Positions 1 to 9,288 are shown, counted from the stretch's first letter. The stretch is 64,000 bases of DNA from Catalinimonas alkaloidigena (GCF_900100765.1 NZ_FNFO01000003.1:832652-896651); one strand, 5' to 3'. A program made the numbers and translations. The notes: generated from the letters alone by a model not told the origin.

Positions 1-462
1 TGCCTGAGATTCCAACGCATATTGGTCGGACGGAAACGCGCCTCCTTCCACCAGTATGCGGAAGCGACGGGTGCCGTTTGCCTCGCGGTGCGGCTGGTAG
101 AACGAAATCAGCATCAGGTGCAGGTTGACCGTTAGGCTGTTCATCACCACCACTTCGTCGGGTTCTGCTCCCACGAGGCGGGCGGCCGGTTCCTGCAACA
201 ATTTATGGTAGTAAAGCCACGGATTTTTGCCCTGAAAATGCCCCTCTACGCCCAGCCGTGCCCAGTCGTCCAGTTCCTGTTCTACGGCAGCGCGGGCGCT
301 TTTAGGCTGCAAGCCCAGCGAATTTCCACAGAAATAGAGGGCCGGTTTTCCTGCGTGCTGAGGTAGGTGAAACTCCGCGCGAAACCGGTGCAGCGGATCG
401 TGCGCGTCGCACTGTTGGGCGTAGGCGAGGGTATTCTGGAAGGCGTGTGTGGTAACGGACAT
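1..462 (-). CDS. kynU: Kynureninase, N-terminal part (runs off the left edge)
   Basis: Kynureninase is a PLP enzyme that cleaves kynurenine or 3-hydroxykynurenine to anthranilate or 3-hydroxyanthranilate plus alanine, in tryptophan breakdown and NAD synthesis. I translated the minus strand from the ATG at 460-462; the frame stays open for 154 codons to base 1. It starts MSVTTHAFQNTLAYAQQCDA and contains the family motif YFCGNSLGLQPKSA (about residues 43-56), then GVEGHF and NPWLYYHKLL, and the start of the PLP domain (DEVVVMNSLTVNLHLML). These are characteristic of KynU. The catalytic lysine would lie beyond the window. The next gene upstream, sodA, is on the same strand with a 95-base gap. 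Confidence 0.9.
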   Translation of the reverse strand, partial: MSVTTHAFQNTLAYAQQCDAHDPLHRFRAEFHLPQHAGKPALYFCGNSLGLQPKSARAAVEQELDDWARLGVEGHFQGKNPWLYYHKLLQEPAARLVGAEPDEVVVMNSLTVNLHLMLISFYQPHREANGTRRFRILVEGGAFPSDQYALESQA

Positions 463-557
463 GGCGAGGCAAAAATGCAGGAAAAATGGCAGCCCTCCGT
501 TGCGGGGAAGCTGCCAGCAAAAGTACGCGATGGTACGAAGGCCGTAGGGCCACGGCG

Positions 558-1163
558 TTACAGCGTGGCCTGGTAATTTTTGGCGACCTGGTCCCAATTG
601 ACGATGTTCCAGAAAGCCGAAATGTAGTCGGGGCGGCGGTTCTGGTAATTCAGGTAATAGGCGTGCTCCCACACGTCCAGTCCCAGGATCGGCGTGCCTT
701 TGGTGTCGGCCACGTCCATCAGCGGATTGTCCTGATTGGGCGTCGAAGTGAGGGCCAGTTTCCCGTTTTGGGAGATCAGCCAGGCCCAGCCGGAACCGAA
801 GCGCGTGGCAGCTGCATCCGAAAAGTTCTCTTTGAAGGCCTCGAACGAACCGAAGGCCGAGTCGAGGGCCTGGGCCAGTTCGCCGGTGGGTTGGCCTCCG
901 CCGTTGGGCGAAAGAATCTTCCAGAACAAACGGTGGTTGTAGTGACCGCCGCCGTTGTTGCGCACGGCCAACGGGTATTTGCTGACGTGCGTCAGCAGCT
1001 CCTCGATCGATTTACCTTCCATGTCGGTACCGTCGACGGCGGCATTTAGTTTCGCGACATAGCCGCCGTGGTGTTTTCCGTGGTGAATTTCCATCGTTTG
1101 CTGGTCGATGTGCGGCACCAGGGCGTTGGCGGCATAGGGGAGAGAGGGCAGTTCAAAAGCCAT
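558..1163 (-). CDS. sodA: Superoxide dismutase, Mn type
   Basis: Converts superoxide to hydrogen peroxide and oxygen. The 201-residue product has the usual length. The start chosen is the ATG at 1161-1163 ([10 protein letters not shown]), the typical SOD N-terminus; the open frame extends about 106 codons further upstream but that part looks unrelated. Metal ligands are visible: His in [13 protein letters not shown], His in [13 protein letters not shown], and Asp and His in [18 protein letters not shown]. The glycines of NNGGGH and the glutamine in NQDNP are the positions that favour manganese over iron; a cambialistic enzyme cannot be excluded. There is no signal peptide, so it is cytoplasmic. 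It lies on the same strand as tadA upstream and kynU downstream. Confidence 0.95.
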   Translation of the reverse strand: MAFELPSLPYAANALVPHIDQQTMEIHHGKHHGGYVAKLNAAVDGTDMEGKSIEELLTHVSKYPLAVRNNGGGHYNHRLFWKILSPNGGGQPTGELAQALDSAFGSFEAFKENFSDAAATRFGSGWAWLISQNGKLALTSTPNQDNPLMDVADTKGTPILGLDVWEHAYYLNYQNRRPDYISAFWNIVNWDQVAKNYQATL

Positions 1164-1264
1164 AAGAATCAGAAATTTTAAGGGTGAGCGGGGATACGAA
1201 AATTCGTCTGTACGCAGGAAAAACGGAACATCCGTGGCGCGGAGGGCAGGACTCGGGTTGTATG

Positions 1265-1747
1265 CTACACGTACGTTCCGCCGGAGGGAGGGTTTCTGAG
1301 CCGCCCAAAAAATTCTTGCAGCAGCTGCCGCGCTTCTTCGGCACGCAAACCGCTCATGATCTGTGTTTTCGGATGAAGGAGCGTCCCCTTTGCGGAAGCC
1401 AGTCGCGAAAAGCCCCGCTTCTCGTCGGCCGCAGCGTAGTACAACTTGCCCAACTGTGCCCAGGCCAGCGCCCCGGCACACATCACGCAGGGTTCGAGCG
1501 TGACGTACAACTCACACTGCGACAGGTACTTGCCCCCCAGATGATTGGCGGCGGCCGTAATGGCCAGCATTTCGGCGTGGGCCGTCACGTCGTTCAACTG
1601 TTCGGTCTGATTCCAGGCGCGGGCAATAATCCGGTTCCGACACACCACCACTGCCCCTACGGGAACCTCGCCGGCGCCGGCCGCCTGTCGGGCCAGTTTC
1701 AGGGCTTCGCCCATGAAATAATCGGGAGAGAACGGATCGACTTGCAT
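1265..1747 (-). CDS. tadA: tRNA-specific adenosine deaminase family (nucleoside deaminase)
   Basis: CMP/dCMP-type zinc deaminase of 160 residues. TadA converts adenosine 34 of tRNA-Arg to inosine for wobble decoding. The zinc and catalytic motifs are HAEM (proton-shuttle Glu) and PCVMCAGAL, with VPVGAVVV before them and the YVTLEPC strand. The start is the ATG at 1745-1747 ([16 protein letters not shown]), which matches the family N-terminus; an upstream GTG-type start would add 13 unlikely residues. The product is cytoplasmic. Guanine or cytosine deaminases share the fold, but the length and the EPCVMC context fit TadA best. Confidence 0.88.
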   Translation of the reverse strand: MQVDPFSPDYFMGEALKLARQAAGAGEVPVGAVVVCRNRIIARAWNQTEQLNDVTAHAEMLAITAAANHLGGKYLSQCELYVTLEPCVMCAGALAWAQLGKLYYAAADEKRGFSRLASAKGTLLHPKTQIMSGLRAEEARQLLQEFFGRLRNPPSGGTYV

Positions 1748-1818
1748 AGGCCAAAAGTACGGGTCGGCGCTTAAACCAAACCACAACGCCCGGGCGGCGC
1801 CTACGTACTACAGAAACG

Positions 1819-2460
1819 ATGCAATGGCCTACTACAATTGAGGACGCTACGGCCGTCCAGCTTCAATTACGCGATCGGGTGATTCGCGACGATCAGTTCG
1901 AACCGTTCCGCACGGTGGCGGGGGTAGACGTGGGGTTTGAACAGGAGGGAACCATAACGCGCGCCGCGGTCGCCGTGCTCGATGGGCAAACCCTCCAGCT
2001 CATCGACTACGCCCTGGCGCGGCAGCCCACCCGTTTTCCCTATGTGCCCGGCTATCTGTCGTTTCGGGAGGTGCCCGCGGTCCTCGAAGCGTACGATAAG
2101 CTCCGGGCCAAGCCCGATCTGCTGCTGTGCGACGGGCAGGGAACAGCCCATCCCCGGCAGTTTGGCATTGCCTGCCACCTGGGCGTGTTGCTCGACCTTC
2201 CGTCGGTGGGTGTAGGAAAATCGCGTCTGGTGGGGCGTTATCAGGAAGTGCCGGACGAGCGCGGTGCCTGGCAACCTTTGTATTACCAGCGTGACATCAT
2301 CGGGGGCGTATTGCGTACGCGGGTGGGCACCAAGCCGCTGTTCATTTCCACCGGCCATCGGGTGAGCCTCGAAACGGCCATCCGGTTGGTGATGCATTGT
2401 GCGCCGAAATACCGCCTGCCCGAAACCACGCGTCAGGCACACAAACTGGCCTCGGGGTAG
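1819..2460 (+). CDS. nfi: Endonuclease V (deoxyinosine 3' endonuclease)
   Basis: Repairs deaminated adenine (hypoxanthine) in DNA by nicking one nucleotide 3' of the lesion; related enzymes also cut inosine RNA. The 213-residue product has the conserved series AGVDVGF (metal-binding Asp), YVPGYLSFRE (wedge/base pocket), LLLCDGQGTAHPRQFGIACHLGV (second Asp, about residues 105-125) and SVGVGKSRL. The length is typical. It is divergent from tadA, with 71 bases between the two starts, so the two inosine-related genes share an intergenic region; whether they are co-regulated is not visible. The stop is followed by about 115 bases before the next gene. Confidence 0.93.
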   Translation: MQWPTTIEDATAVQLQLRDRVIRDDQFEPFRTVAGVDVGFEQEGTITRAAVAVLDGQTLQLIDYALARQPTRFPYVPGYLSFREVPAVLEAYDKLRAKPDLLLCDGQGTAHPRQFGIACHLGVLLDLPSVGVGKSRLVGRYQEVPDERGAWQPLYYQRDIIGGVLRTRVGTKPLFISTGHRVSLETAIRLVMHCAPKYRLPETTRQAHKLASG

Positions 2461-2577
2461 CAGCGCGGGTGTAGGTTTTCCCTGAAAGAAGAGTGGTAAC
2501 TCTGTTTTTTTAGGCTGTAATTTGTTATGAAAATCAATTGAATCCTTAACCTGATTCTTTCATACAACGATTGCAGC

Positions 2578-2868
2578 ATGAAAAAATGGTTACTCACCGG
2601 CGTTGGGCTTCTGTTGGCCTTTGCTAGCTATGCCCAAACCCCCCAAGACGTGATTGTCACCAACAAAGGCAAGCGCATTAAAGGCACTGTCCAACTGGTC
2701 AACATCGACGAAGTGCGCTACACCAAAGAAGGAGACGCCAGCGGCGCGGTCTATACCATGAAAGTGGGCGAACTGGACCGGATCGACTACGCCAACGGTA
2801 CGCAGGATCTTTTCATCGAAGAGTCCCCCACCTATTTGAGCAACACCACCGACGAAGAAATCAAGTAA
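2578..2868 (+). CDS. Small secreted protein of unknown function
   Basis: A 96-residue protein beginning with a clear Sec signal peptide (MKKWLLTGVGLLLAFASYAQ, cleavage expected after AYAQ or just before it). The mature part is short and polar with a strand-rich pattern: IVTNKGKRIKGTVQLVNIDEVRYTK, then a Val-Gly-Glu-Leu-Asp strand and an acidic tail. This resembles small Bacteroidota exported proteins that describe a 'modify/convert' beta motif, but I cannot assign a family. It stands alone and is followed 42 bases later by a good terminator, so it is probably a single-gene transcript. Confidence 0.72.
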   Translation: MKKWLLTGVGLLLAFASYAQTPQDVIVTNKGKRIKGTVQLVNIDEVRYTKEGDASGAVYTMKVGELDRIDYANGTQDLFIEESPTYLSNTTDEEIK

Positions 2869-2910
2869 ACTGTCCTGATTGTCCTACATACAGTTGAGTT
2901 CCAATCGACA

Positions 2911-2945
2911 AAGCCGGTTCCTGTTACACAGGGCCGGCTTTTTTC
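2911..2945 (+). terminator. Intrinsic terminator of the small secreted protein gene
   Basis: AAGCCGG pairs with CCGGCTT (2911-2917 with 2934-2940), with an inner CCTG/CAGG stem and a 5-base loop, followed by six or more T residues on the plus strand. Confidence 0.88.
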
Positions 2946-2981
2946 GTAGGTCCGCAGGGAAACACACAAACGTCGGGGCAC

Positions 2982-3007
2982 AAAAAAAGCCCGATGGGGG
3001 ATCGGGC
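2982..3007 (-). terminator. Intrinsic terminator of the 77-residue minus-strand gene
   Basis: On the minus strand GCCCGAT and ATCGGGC pair perfectly (3001-3007 with 2989-2995) around a five-base loop, followed by seven T residues. It sits 8 bases after the stop of the gene ending at 3016. With the plus-strand terminator at 2911-2945 it insulates the two convergent genes. Confidence 0.88.
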
Positions 3008-3015
3008 CAGTGGGG

Positions 3016-3249
3016 TCAGAAAATATTTAAGATGCGTGAGATACGCCGGTAAGCGTTGGCATTCGCTTCCTGCAAGCGTAACCAAAGACGTTTCTTTTCT
3101 TCCGGCAACCGATCGGTCTCTTCCGGGCTCAGGTTGTGCGCAATCAGCAGGTCGTGCAATTGCGCCCGATTGGGGTCCAGCACATCCTGATAGATCTTCT
3201 CCACAAGCTGAGAAGTCTTTACTTGTTTTTCGTCGTTCAGCATCAGCAT
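3016..3249 (-). CDS. Small helical protein of unknown function
   Basis: A 77-residue, charged, probably all-helical cytoplasmic protein with no signal peptide. I do not recognise the family. Heptad-like spacing of Leu/Ile (LVEKIYQDVLDPNRAQLHD, RLWLRLQEANANAYRRI) suggests helical packing. Two in-frame ATGs (3249 and 3243) are possible starts. The gene is supported by a strong terminator right after its stop and by a TATGTTTG box (TAnnTTTG type) on the minus strand at 3308-3315, about 60 bases upstream, though no convincing -33 box goes with it. Confidence 0.62.
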   Translation of the reverse strand: MLMLNDEKQVKTSQLVEKIYQDVLDPNRAQLHDLLIAHNLSPEETDRLPEEKKRLWLRLQEANANAYRRISRILNIF

Positions 3250-3601
3250 AAGGTTGGGTATGGTGTAGTAGTCGTTACGAGCACACCGCTTTTAGTAGAA
3301 AGGCGGTCAAACATAGCACCTGGAGTAAGCGTAGCGGATCCCCTGAATCAGGTTTCCCTAATAACTAATAGATAAAAAAAGTAGATGAGGCCCAGACATC
3401 AACAAGGTAAGGATTAGTTTCGATAATTACTATAATCCATTCTGCTAAATCTGCCGAATGCTCCGTCGAATCGACCGAGGGGCAGTGGTGAGGGCTTGTG
3501 TGCTACCTTTTTTTTCGGGCTTCCGTTCTTCTTCATAAAGAGCAATACACCCAAACGTACTGTCTCCGTATAACACCCCAAAAGAGATGTAGTTCCGCTT
3601 C
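3250..3601. other. Intergenic region, 352 bases, no gene seen
   Basis: Lies between two divergent starts. It holds a possible minus-strand -7 box (TATGTTTG, 3308-3315) and an AT-rich stretch around 3360-3440. I see no coding frame with family resemblance, no tRNA and no strong hairpin. Confidence 0.5.
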
Positions 3602-4699
3602 ATGTTGAAAAAAGATTTATTATTCCGGGCCACCCTTGTTTTAGCATTTTTCTTTGTTCTGTTTGTGTGCTTGGCCCGTGCGCAGGGATTTTTAAAGCCG
3701 GTGGCCTTTGCCGCCATCTTCGCCATGCTCCTCCAGCCCGTCTGCCGATGGTTGGAGCAACGCATGAGCCGTACCTGGGCTAGTCTGCTCAGCGTGTTGC
3801 TGTTCGTCTTGGTGTTTGGGGGATTGCTGGCGCTCTTGTCCGGCCAAATGGCCGATTTTGCCGAGCGACTCCAGCAAGTGGGGGGGCAATTCACGGAAAT
3901 GCTGGACAAGTACCAGAAGGTAGTGGCCGAAAAGTTTGGCATCAGTCCAGAAGAACAGAAAAAGTTGCTGGAAAGCGGGGACTCCGCCATGAGTGGCCTG
4001 AAGTCGATGGCGCAGGGATTTGTGATGGGCCTCTTCGGGACGATGGCAGACCTGTTCCTGACCCTGGTTTACATGTTTCTGTTTCTGATGTACCGGACCA
4101 AGTTTCGCCGTTTCATTCAGAAGCTTACGCCCGACGACGCCAGCGATCGCACCGATAAGGTAATTACCGAAGGCTCGAAGGTGGCCTACCAATACTTGTT
4201 CGGGCGCTTGATTCTGATCGTGATTCTGAGCGTATTGTACACGGTAGGGCTGCTGGTAGTAGGCGTGCAAAATGCATTTTTCTTTGCGCTGCTGGCGGCC
4301 GTTGTGAGCATCATCCCCTACATCGGCAACATCGTGGGCGGTGGGCTGCCTCTGGCCACGGCGCTGATTTCGGGCGATAGCGGACAAGCCATCGGGGTGA
4401 TAGCAGTCTTTACCGTAGCGCAGATGTTAGAAAACTACGTGCTGGAGCCCTTAGTCGTGGGGAAGCGGGTCGAACTGAATGCCCTGTTTACCATCGTAAT
4501 CATCGTGGTGGGGGGCAGTGTGTGGGGCGTGGCGGGTACCATTCTGGCGATTCCGTACCTGGCCATCCTGAAAATTATTTTCGATCACGTACCGCCTTTG
4601 CATCCGTATGCCTACCTGATCGGGGACCAGTCGGGAGGCGATTCGACCGACGACGCCATGCAGCGCGTGAAAGATTGGTTCCGGAAGCGATTCCGTTAA
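3602..4699 (+). CDS. AI-2E family transporter (PerM/TqsA-like permease)
   Basis: Inner-membrane protein of 365 residues, the usual length for this family, whose members export autoinducer-2 or work as Na+/H+ antiporters. The N-terminal hydrophobic segments (about 7-30, 32-47, 60-85) are followed by an amphipathic loop with LSGQMADFAERLQQVGGQF, then a TM near 140-160, a soluble stretch, and a C-terminal block of TMs containing IPYIGNIVGGGLPLATAL and the family motif EPLVVGKRVELN (about residues 280-292), followed by PPLHPYAYLIGD. The substrate here is unknown. It runs convergent with the START gene, with 2 bases between the stops. Confidence 0.9.
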   Translation: MLKKDLLFRATLVLAFFFVLFVCLARAQGFLKPVAFAAIFAMLLQPVCRWLEQRMSRTWASLLSVLLFVLVFGGLLALLSGQMADFAERLQQVGGQFTEMLDKYQKVVAEKFGISPEEQKKLLESGDSAMSGLKSMAQGFVMGLFGTMADLFLTLVYMFLFLMYRTKFRRFIQKLTPDDASDRTDKVITEGSKVAYQYLFGRLILIVILSVLYTVGLLVVGVQNAFFFALLAAVVSIIPYIGNIVGGGLPLATALISGDSGQAIGVIAVFTVAQMLENYVLEPLVVGKRVELNALFTIVIIVVGGSVWGVAGTILAIPYLAILKIIFDHVPPLHPYAYLIGDQSGGDSTDDAMQRVKDWFRKRFR

Positions 4700-4701
4700 A
4701 G

Positions 4702-5367
4702 TTACGGCGCATCGGTCGGGGACACCGGGGGGGAGGGTGAGCGTGTCGGGGTGGTGTCCTGTAGTTCCTGACGCATCCGGCGGAAGGTATTCCACAGGCT
4801 GTTGCTGACCAGCGGAACCGCTACCCACGGCGGAACCTGAAAACGCGCGTTTTGCTGGATTTTTACCCGGTAGGTTACTTCTGTGTGCGTCGCATCGAGC
4901 GCGCGAAGCTTCCACGTACCTTCCGAATGCGCCATCCTGACCTTGTTCTCTTTTTCAGGTAAAAAATCGGCCACGCCGCGCATTTCGATGCGTAACGAAC
5001 GTTCCTGCGTATCCTCGTAGAGTTGGTTGTGCGTTACCACATCGCGGTTCTGGAACGGCCACGGCAGGGCCAATTCGGCGTAGGTATACCATTCCTGCGC
5101 GTTGACGATCTTGACGTCTTGCAACAAAATCATGCGGTCGATCCACCTGGGGCCGCGGGGCGAGTCGCGTATGAGGGCCACCAGGGCCGCCTGGGGCGCA
5201 TCAATTTGCATAACCGCTTTGAAGTGCCGGGCGCCCTTTTCTGGATGATGCACATAGACACGGATGCTATCTTCTTGCTTGGAGAGTTCCCAGGTCGGCT
5301 CTTGTGCACACGCAGGCAGAACCCAGCCCAGCCAGCCGCTCCACCACAAGAAAAGCAAGTATTTCAT
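4702..5367 (-). CDS. START-domain lipid-binding protein, exported
   Basis: A 221-residue protein with an N-terminal signal (MKYLLFLWWSGWLGWVLPAC); the Cys after Leu-Pro-Ala might be lipidated, though Pro at -2 is unusual. The rest is a START/SRPBCC fold: WELSKQEDSIRVYVHHPEKG, then FKAVMQIDAPQAALVALI, WYTYAELALPWPFQNRDVV and VTYRVKIQQNARFQVPPWV. The last segment (VPLVSNSLWNTFRRMRQEL) is the C-terminal helix. START domains bind lipids or other hydrophobic ligands in a cavity; the ligand here is unknown. The start is the ATG at 5365-5367; a longer frame lacks a sensible signal. It is convergent with the AI-2E gene. Confidence 0.82.
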   Translation of the reverse strand: MKYLLFLWWSGWLGWVLPACAQEPTWELSKQEDSIRVYVHHPEKGARHFKAVMQIDAPQAALVALIRDSPRGPRWIDRMILLQDVKIVNAQEWYTYAELALPWPFQNRDVVTHNQLYEDTQERSLRIEMRGVADFLPEKENKVRMAHSEGTWKLRALDATHTEVTYRVKIQQNARFQVPPWVAVPLVSNSLWNTFRRMRQELQDTTPTRSPSPPVSPTDAP

Positions 5368-5505
5368 CTGCCTTTTCCGATTTAAACTGCTCAAGATAAG
5401 GGGATTTGGCACGCTACGAAAAATCGTAGCCGGAAGAGAGGTAATATTGCGGCAGGCGGGTGCACAAAAGCAGTCGCGCCAGATTGACCACCTTTATACT
5501 GATCT

Positions 5506-6966
5506 ATGGCTTCCAACTTCCAACAGCACAGTTACGATGCGATTGTCGTCGGCTCGGGGCCGAATGGGTTCGGTGCTGCCATCCGCCTGCAACAGGCCGG
5601 GTTGTCTACGCTCCTGGTCGAGGCCAAGCCGACCATTGGCGGCGGCATGCGCACCGAAGAACTGACCCTGCCGGGGTATCGGCACGACCGCTGTTCGGCC
5701 ATCCACCCTATGGGCATGGGATCGCCGTTTTTTCAGAGTCTGCCCCTGGACGAATACGGACTGGAGTGGATTCAGCCCGACTTGCCGCTGGCGCACCCCG
5801 TCGACGGCGGGACGGCCGCACGACTGGAACAATCGCTGGAGGCGACAGTGGCGGCTTTTGGCAAAGACGGGAGCATGTACCGGAAACTGATCGGCCCGAT
5901 TGTAGACCGGTGGGAAGACCTGGTGCCCAACATTTTAGCGCCGCCGCTGGGCATCCCTAAAAATCCGATTGCTTTTTCCCTGTTTGGCCTGAAAGGCTTG
6001 GTGCCGGCCCGCGAGCTGGCCCACTGGGCCTTCAGCGACAAAGCGAACCGGGCTTTGTTTGCCGGGCTGGCCGCGCACTCGATGTTGCGCCTTACGCAGC
6101 CGCTTTCTTCGGCCATTGGGCTGGTGCTGGGTAGCATCGCGCATCGGTTCGGGTGGCCTTTGCCGAAGGGAGGTTCACAGAGCATTGCCGACGCGCTGGC
6201 GGGCTATTACCAGGCCATCGGGGGCGAAATTGTGACGGATTTTATGGTGACGGATGTCCGTGACCTGCCAGCCTCGCGGGCCGTGATTTTCGACCTCAAT
6301 CCCAAGCAACTTCTGCACATGGGGGGACTGGCGTTTCCGCAGCGTTACCAGAAACAGGTAGAGCGCTACCGGATGGGCATGGGCGTGTTCAAAGTGGATT
6401 ATGCGCTCGATGGGCCGGTGCCTTTCGAAGCCGAAGCGTGCCGCCGGGCCGGGACGGTGCATCTGGGCGGCTCGTTGAACGAAATTGCCCGCTCCGAAGA
6501 GGAAATCTGGCAGGGTCGCCATCCGGAGCGCCCTTATGTGTTGATGGCGCAGCAAAGCTTGTTCGATACCACGCGTGCGCCGGAGGGCAAGCATACGTTG
6601 TGGGCATATTGTCACGTGCCGAACGGCTCGCAGGAGGATATGACCGACCGCATCGAGCGGCAGATCGAGCGGTTTGCACCGGGCTTCCGCGATCGGGTCC
6701 TGGCGCGCCATACGATGTTTACTGCCGACATGGAAGCTTACAACCCCAATTACCTGGGGGGCGACATCAACGGAGGCGTGCAGGACATGCTGCAGACGTT
6801 TGCCCGCCCGACGCTGAGCTTATCGCCCTACAAAACTCCGCTGAAAGGCGTTTACGTCTGTTCGTCTTCCACCCCGCCGGGCGGGGGCGTACACGGCATG
6901 TGCGGCTACCACGCGGCAGCACAAGTCCTGAAGGACTGGAACAAGGCGGGGTGGTCGTTTGCGTAA
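5506..6966 (+). CDS. FAD-dependent oxidoreductase, phytoene dehydrogenase-like (NAD(P)/FAD family)
   Basis: A 486-residue flavoprotein with a dinucleotide-binding fold at the N-terminus: YDAIVVGSGPNGFGAAIRLQ, then LVEAKPTIGGGMRTEELTLPGY, the hallmark of the CrtI/amine oxidase-like branch. A C-terminal FAD motif is seen in GVYVCSSSTPPGGGVHGMCGYHAA (about residues 447-470). The central region (residues 130-330) is the substrate domain. There are no carotenoid genes nearby, so the substrate is unknown and carotenoid desaturation is not implied; uncharacterised relatives are common in Bacteroidota. No membrane segment or signal peptide. It stands alone upstream of rfbB with a 79-base gap. Confidence 0.85.
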   Translation: MASNFQQHSYDAIVVGSGPNGFGAAIRLQQAGLSTLLVEAKPTIGGGMRTEELTLPGYRHDRCSAIHPMGMGSPFFQSLPLDEYGLEWIQPDLPLAHPVDGGTAARLEQSLEATVAAFGKDGSMYRKLIGPIVDRWEDLVPNILAPPLGIPKNPIAFSLFGLKGLVPARELAHWAFSDKANRALFAGLAAHSMLRLTQPLSSAIGLVLGSIAHRFGWPLPKGGSQSIADALAGYYQAIGGEIVTDFMVTDVRDLPASRAVIFDLNPKQLLHMGGLAFPQRYQKQVERYRMGMGVFKVDYALDGPVPFEAEACRRAGTVHLGGSLNEIARSEEEIWQGRHPERPYVLMAQQSLFDTTRAPEGKHTLWAYCHVPNGSQEDMTDRIERQIERFAPGFRDRVLARHTMFTADMEAYNPNYLGGDINGGVQDMLQTFARPTLSLSPYKTPLKGVYVCSSSTPPGGGVHGMCGYHAAAQVLKDWNKAGWSFA

Positions 6967-7045
6967 GTAGAAGCTTTGATGTAAGAAATGCCGCTGGTTT
7001 GTAGCGAATTTTGGATAAATTGAACCTTGGTTAAGCAATTGCGCT

Positions 7046-8107
7046 ATGTCTAAAAAAAAGATTTTAATCACGGGAGGGGCGGGCTTTATCGGTTCGCACG
7101 TGGTGCGTCGTTTTGTCAACGAATACCCCGACTACCATATTTATAACCTCGATAAGCTGACCTATGCGGGGAACCTGTTGAACCTGACCGACATCGAACA
7201 GAAGTCGAACTATACGTTTCTGAAAGGCGACATCACCGATGCGCACTACATTCAGGAACTGTTCGGGGCGTACAATTTTGACGGCGTCATTCACCTGGCG
7301 GCCGAGTCGCACGTCGACCGCTCCATCACCAATCCCCTCGACTTTGTGCTGACCAACGTGGTCGGAACGGTCAACCTGCTCAACGCGGCTAAACATGCGT
7401 GGCGCGATACCCTCGACCAGCACCTGTTCTACCACGTTTCGACCGATGAAGTGTACGGCTCGCTTCACGATCCCGACACGTTCTTCACCGAAGAAACGGC
7501 CTACGACCCGCGTTCGCCTTATTCGGCCTCTAAAGCCTCGTCCGACCATTTTGTGCGTGCGTACCACAATACGTACGGCCTGCCGGTGGTGCTTTCCAAC
7601 TGCTCAAACAACTACGGTCCCAACCAGTTTCCCGAAAAACTGATTCCGCTTTGCATTCACAACATCCAGCACGACAAGCCCCTGCCCATCTACGGCAAAG
7701 GCGAGAACGTTCGCGACTGGCTGTTTGTGGTGGATCATGCGCGCGCCATCGATGCGGTCTATCACCAAGGGAAGGTGGGCGAAACCTACAACATTGGCGG
7801 GTTCAACGAGTGGCAGAACTTGGAGCTCATCCATTTGCTGTGTGACGTTATGGACCGCAAACTAAACCGGACGGAAGGCACTTCGCGGAACCTCATCCAG
7901 TTTGTAAAAGACCGGGCCGGACACGACCTGCGTTACGCCATCGACGCGACCAAAATTGAGTGTGAGTTGGGCTGGAAGCCGTCGCTGCAATTCGCCGAAG
8001 GGCTGGAGAAGACCGTCGACTGGTATCTAGACAATCAGGAGTGGCTCCAAAACGTAACCTCTGGTGCCTACCAGCACTATTACAAAGAGCAATACGAAGC
8101 GCGGTAA
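7046..8107 (+). CDS. rfbB: dTDP-glucose 4,6-dehydratase
   Basis: Makes dTDP-4-keto-6-deoxyglucose from dTDP-glucose in the pathway to dTDP-L-rhamnose and other cell-surface sugars. The 353-residue SDR enzyme has ILITGGAGFIGSHVVRRF (NAD site), AAESHVDRSI, STDEVYG (catalytic Asp/Glu), YSASKASSDHFVRAY (Tyr-X3-Lys) and NCSNNYGPNQFPEKLIP. All are full-length and in the family order. The next gene is rfbA, but a terminator-like hairpin and 176 bases separate them. rfbC and rfbD are not in the window. Confidence 0.96.
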   Translation: MSKKKILITGGAGFIGSHVVRRFVNEYPDYHIYNLDKLTYAGNLLNLTDIEQKSNYTFLKGDITDAHYIQELFGAYNFDGVIHLAAESHVDRSITNPLDFVLTNVVGTVNLLNAAKHAWRDTLDQHLFYHVSTDEVYGSLHDPDTFFTEETAYDPRSPYSASKASSDHFVRAYHNTYGLPVVLSNCSNNYGPNQFPEKLIPLCIHNIQHDKPLPIYGKGENVRDWLFVVDHARAIDAVYHQGKVGETYNIGGFNEWQNLELIHLLCDVMDRKLNRTEGTSRNLIQFVKDRAGHDLRYAIDATKIECELGWKPSLQFAEGLEKTVDWYLDNQEWLQNVTSGAYQHYYKEQYEAR

Positions 8108-8140
8108 GTCACCGGTAGGCTAATCGGGCGTTAAAATAGC

Positions 8141-8170
8141 AAGGGCGGGTGCGAAGGTGTCCGCCTTTTT
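8141..8170 (+). terminator. Probable intrinsic terminator after rfbB
   Basis: AAGGGCGG (8141-8148) pairs with CCGCCTTT (8161-8168) with one G-U pair, a 12-base loop and a short T run (8166-8170). Stem and tract are good but the loop is large. Confidence 0.6.
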
Positions 8171-8283
8171 GGTGTAAAAGTGGCTTCCTTACATTGCACT
8201 TCGCGCGCTCCCTGGTTTCTTCCCCACGTTTGCCATTCTGACCAGAGTTTAGAACTTTACGATTTCAACCACGCATCCATTCG

Positions 8284-9144
8284 ATGAAAGGAATTATTCT
8301 GGCCGGCGGCTCCGGCACCCGTCTTCATCCCCTCACCTTGGCAGTCAGCAAGCAGCTTATGCCGGTGTTCGACAAACCGATGATCTATTATCCGCTGTCG
8401 GTCCTGATGCTGGCGGGCATCCGCGAGGTACTGATTATCTCCACGCCGCACGATCTGCCGCACTTCGAGCGACTGCTGGGCGACGGTTCGCGTTTAGGCT
8501 GCTCGTTCTCCTATGCAGTGCAGGAAAAGCCGGAGGGGCTGGCGCAAGCTTTTACGATCGGGGCGGATTTCATCGGGAACGACAAAGTGGCGCTGATCCT
8601 GGGCGACAACATTTTCTACCGCTCCGGCCTGTCCAGCCTGTTGCAGGAATGCAACGATCCCGACGGCGGCATCGTCTTCGCCTACCATGTGCACGATCCT
8701 GAGCGTTACGGTGTAGTGGAGTTTGACGAAAACTTCAAAGCGCTTTCCATCGAAGAAAAACCCACACAGCCCAAATCGAGCTACGCCGTGCCGGGCCTGT
8801 ACTTTTACGACAACCGCGTGGTCGAAATCGCGCGCAACCTGAAGCCGTCGGCACGGGGCGAGTACGAGGTAACCGACATCAACAAGAAGTACCTGGCCGA
8901 AGGAAAACTAAGCGTCAAAATTTTTAACCGCGGAACCGCCTGGCTCGATACCGGTACGTTCCCGTCGCTGATGCAGGCCGGGCAGTTTGTTCAGGTGATC
9001 GAAGAGCGCCAGGGGCTGAAGATCGGCTGCATCGAAGAGGTCGCCTATCGCATGAAGTTTATCAACCGAGCACAACTTACTGAACTGGCCCAACCGCTGA
9101 TGAAAAGCGGCTACGGTCAGTACCTGGTGAACCTCCGCGAATAG
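8284..9144 (+). CDS. rfbA: Glucose-1-phosphate thymidylyltransferase
   Basis: Condenses dTTP and glucose-1-phosphate to dTDP-glucose, the substrate of the RfbB next door. The 286-residue sugar nucleotidyltransferase starts with [20 protein letters not shown] (NTP-binding GGSGTRL), followed by [20 protein letters not shown] and, further on, GDNIFY (metal-binding Asp), [20 protein letters not shown] and [10 protein letters not shown]. It has the family length and a complete fold. The rfbB-rfbA order is reversed relative to the common rfbBDAC or rfbABCD clusters, and rfbC/rfbD are absent here. Confidence 0.96.
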   Translation: MKGIILAGGSGTRLHPLTLAVSKQLMPVFDKPMIYYPLSVLMLAGIREVLIISTPHDLPHFERLLGDGSRLGCSFSYAVQEKPEGLAQAFTIGADFIGNDKVALILGDNIFYRSGLSSLLQECNDPDGGIVFAYHVHDPERYGVVEFDENFKALSIEEKPTQPKSSYAVPGLYFYDNRVVEIARNLKPSARGEYEVTDINKKYLAEGKLSVKIFNRGTAWLDTGTFPSLMQAGQFVQVIEERQGLKIGCIEEVAYRMKFINRAQLTELAQPLMKSGYGQYLVNLRE

Positions 9145-9257
9145 AAGGTCGACTTCAAGATCGTCTAACGCAAATCACCCCTTTTCCGGCGTGCCACGGT
9201 AAAAGTGCGGTTCCTGCGGGCGCAGCGGTTGTTTGTGCAATTGTGTCTGATGGACAC

Positions 9258-9288
9258 TTTGGTGCTAATGACCGGTTGCTTACCTTTG
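9258..9288 (+). promoter_or_regulatory. Bacteroidota-type promoter upstream of the MFS gene
   Basis: -33 TTTG at 9258-9261 and -7 TACCTTTG at 9281-9288, 19 bases apart, matching the TTG/TAnnTTTG consensus. The start of transcription would be near 9295, giving a leader of about 56 bases before the ATG at 9351. Confidence 0.65.
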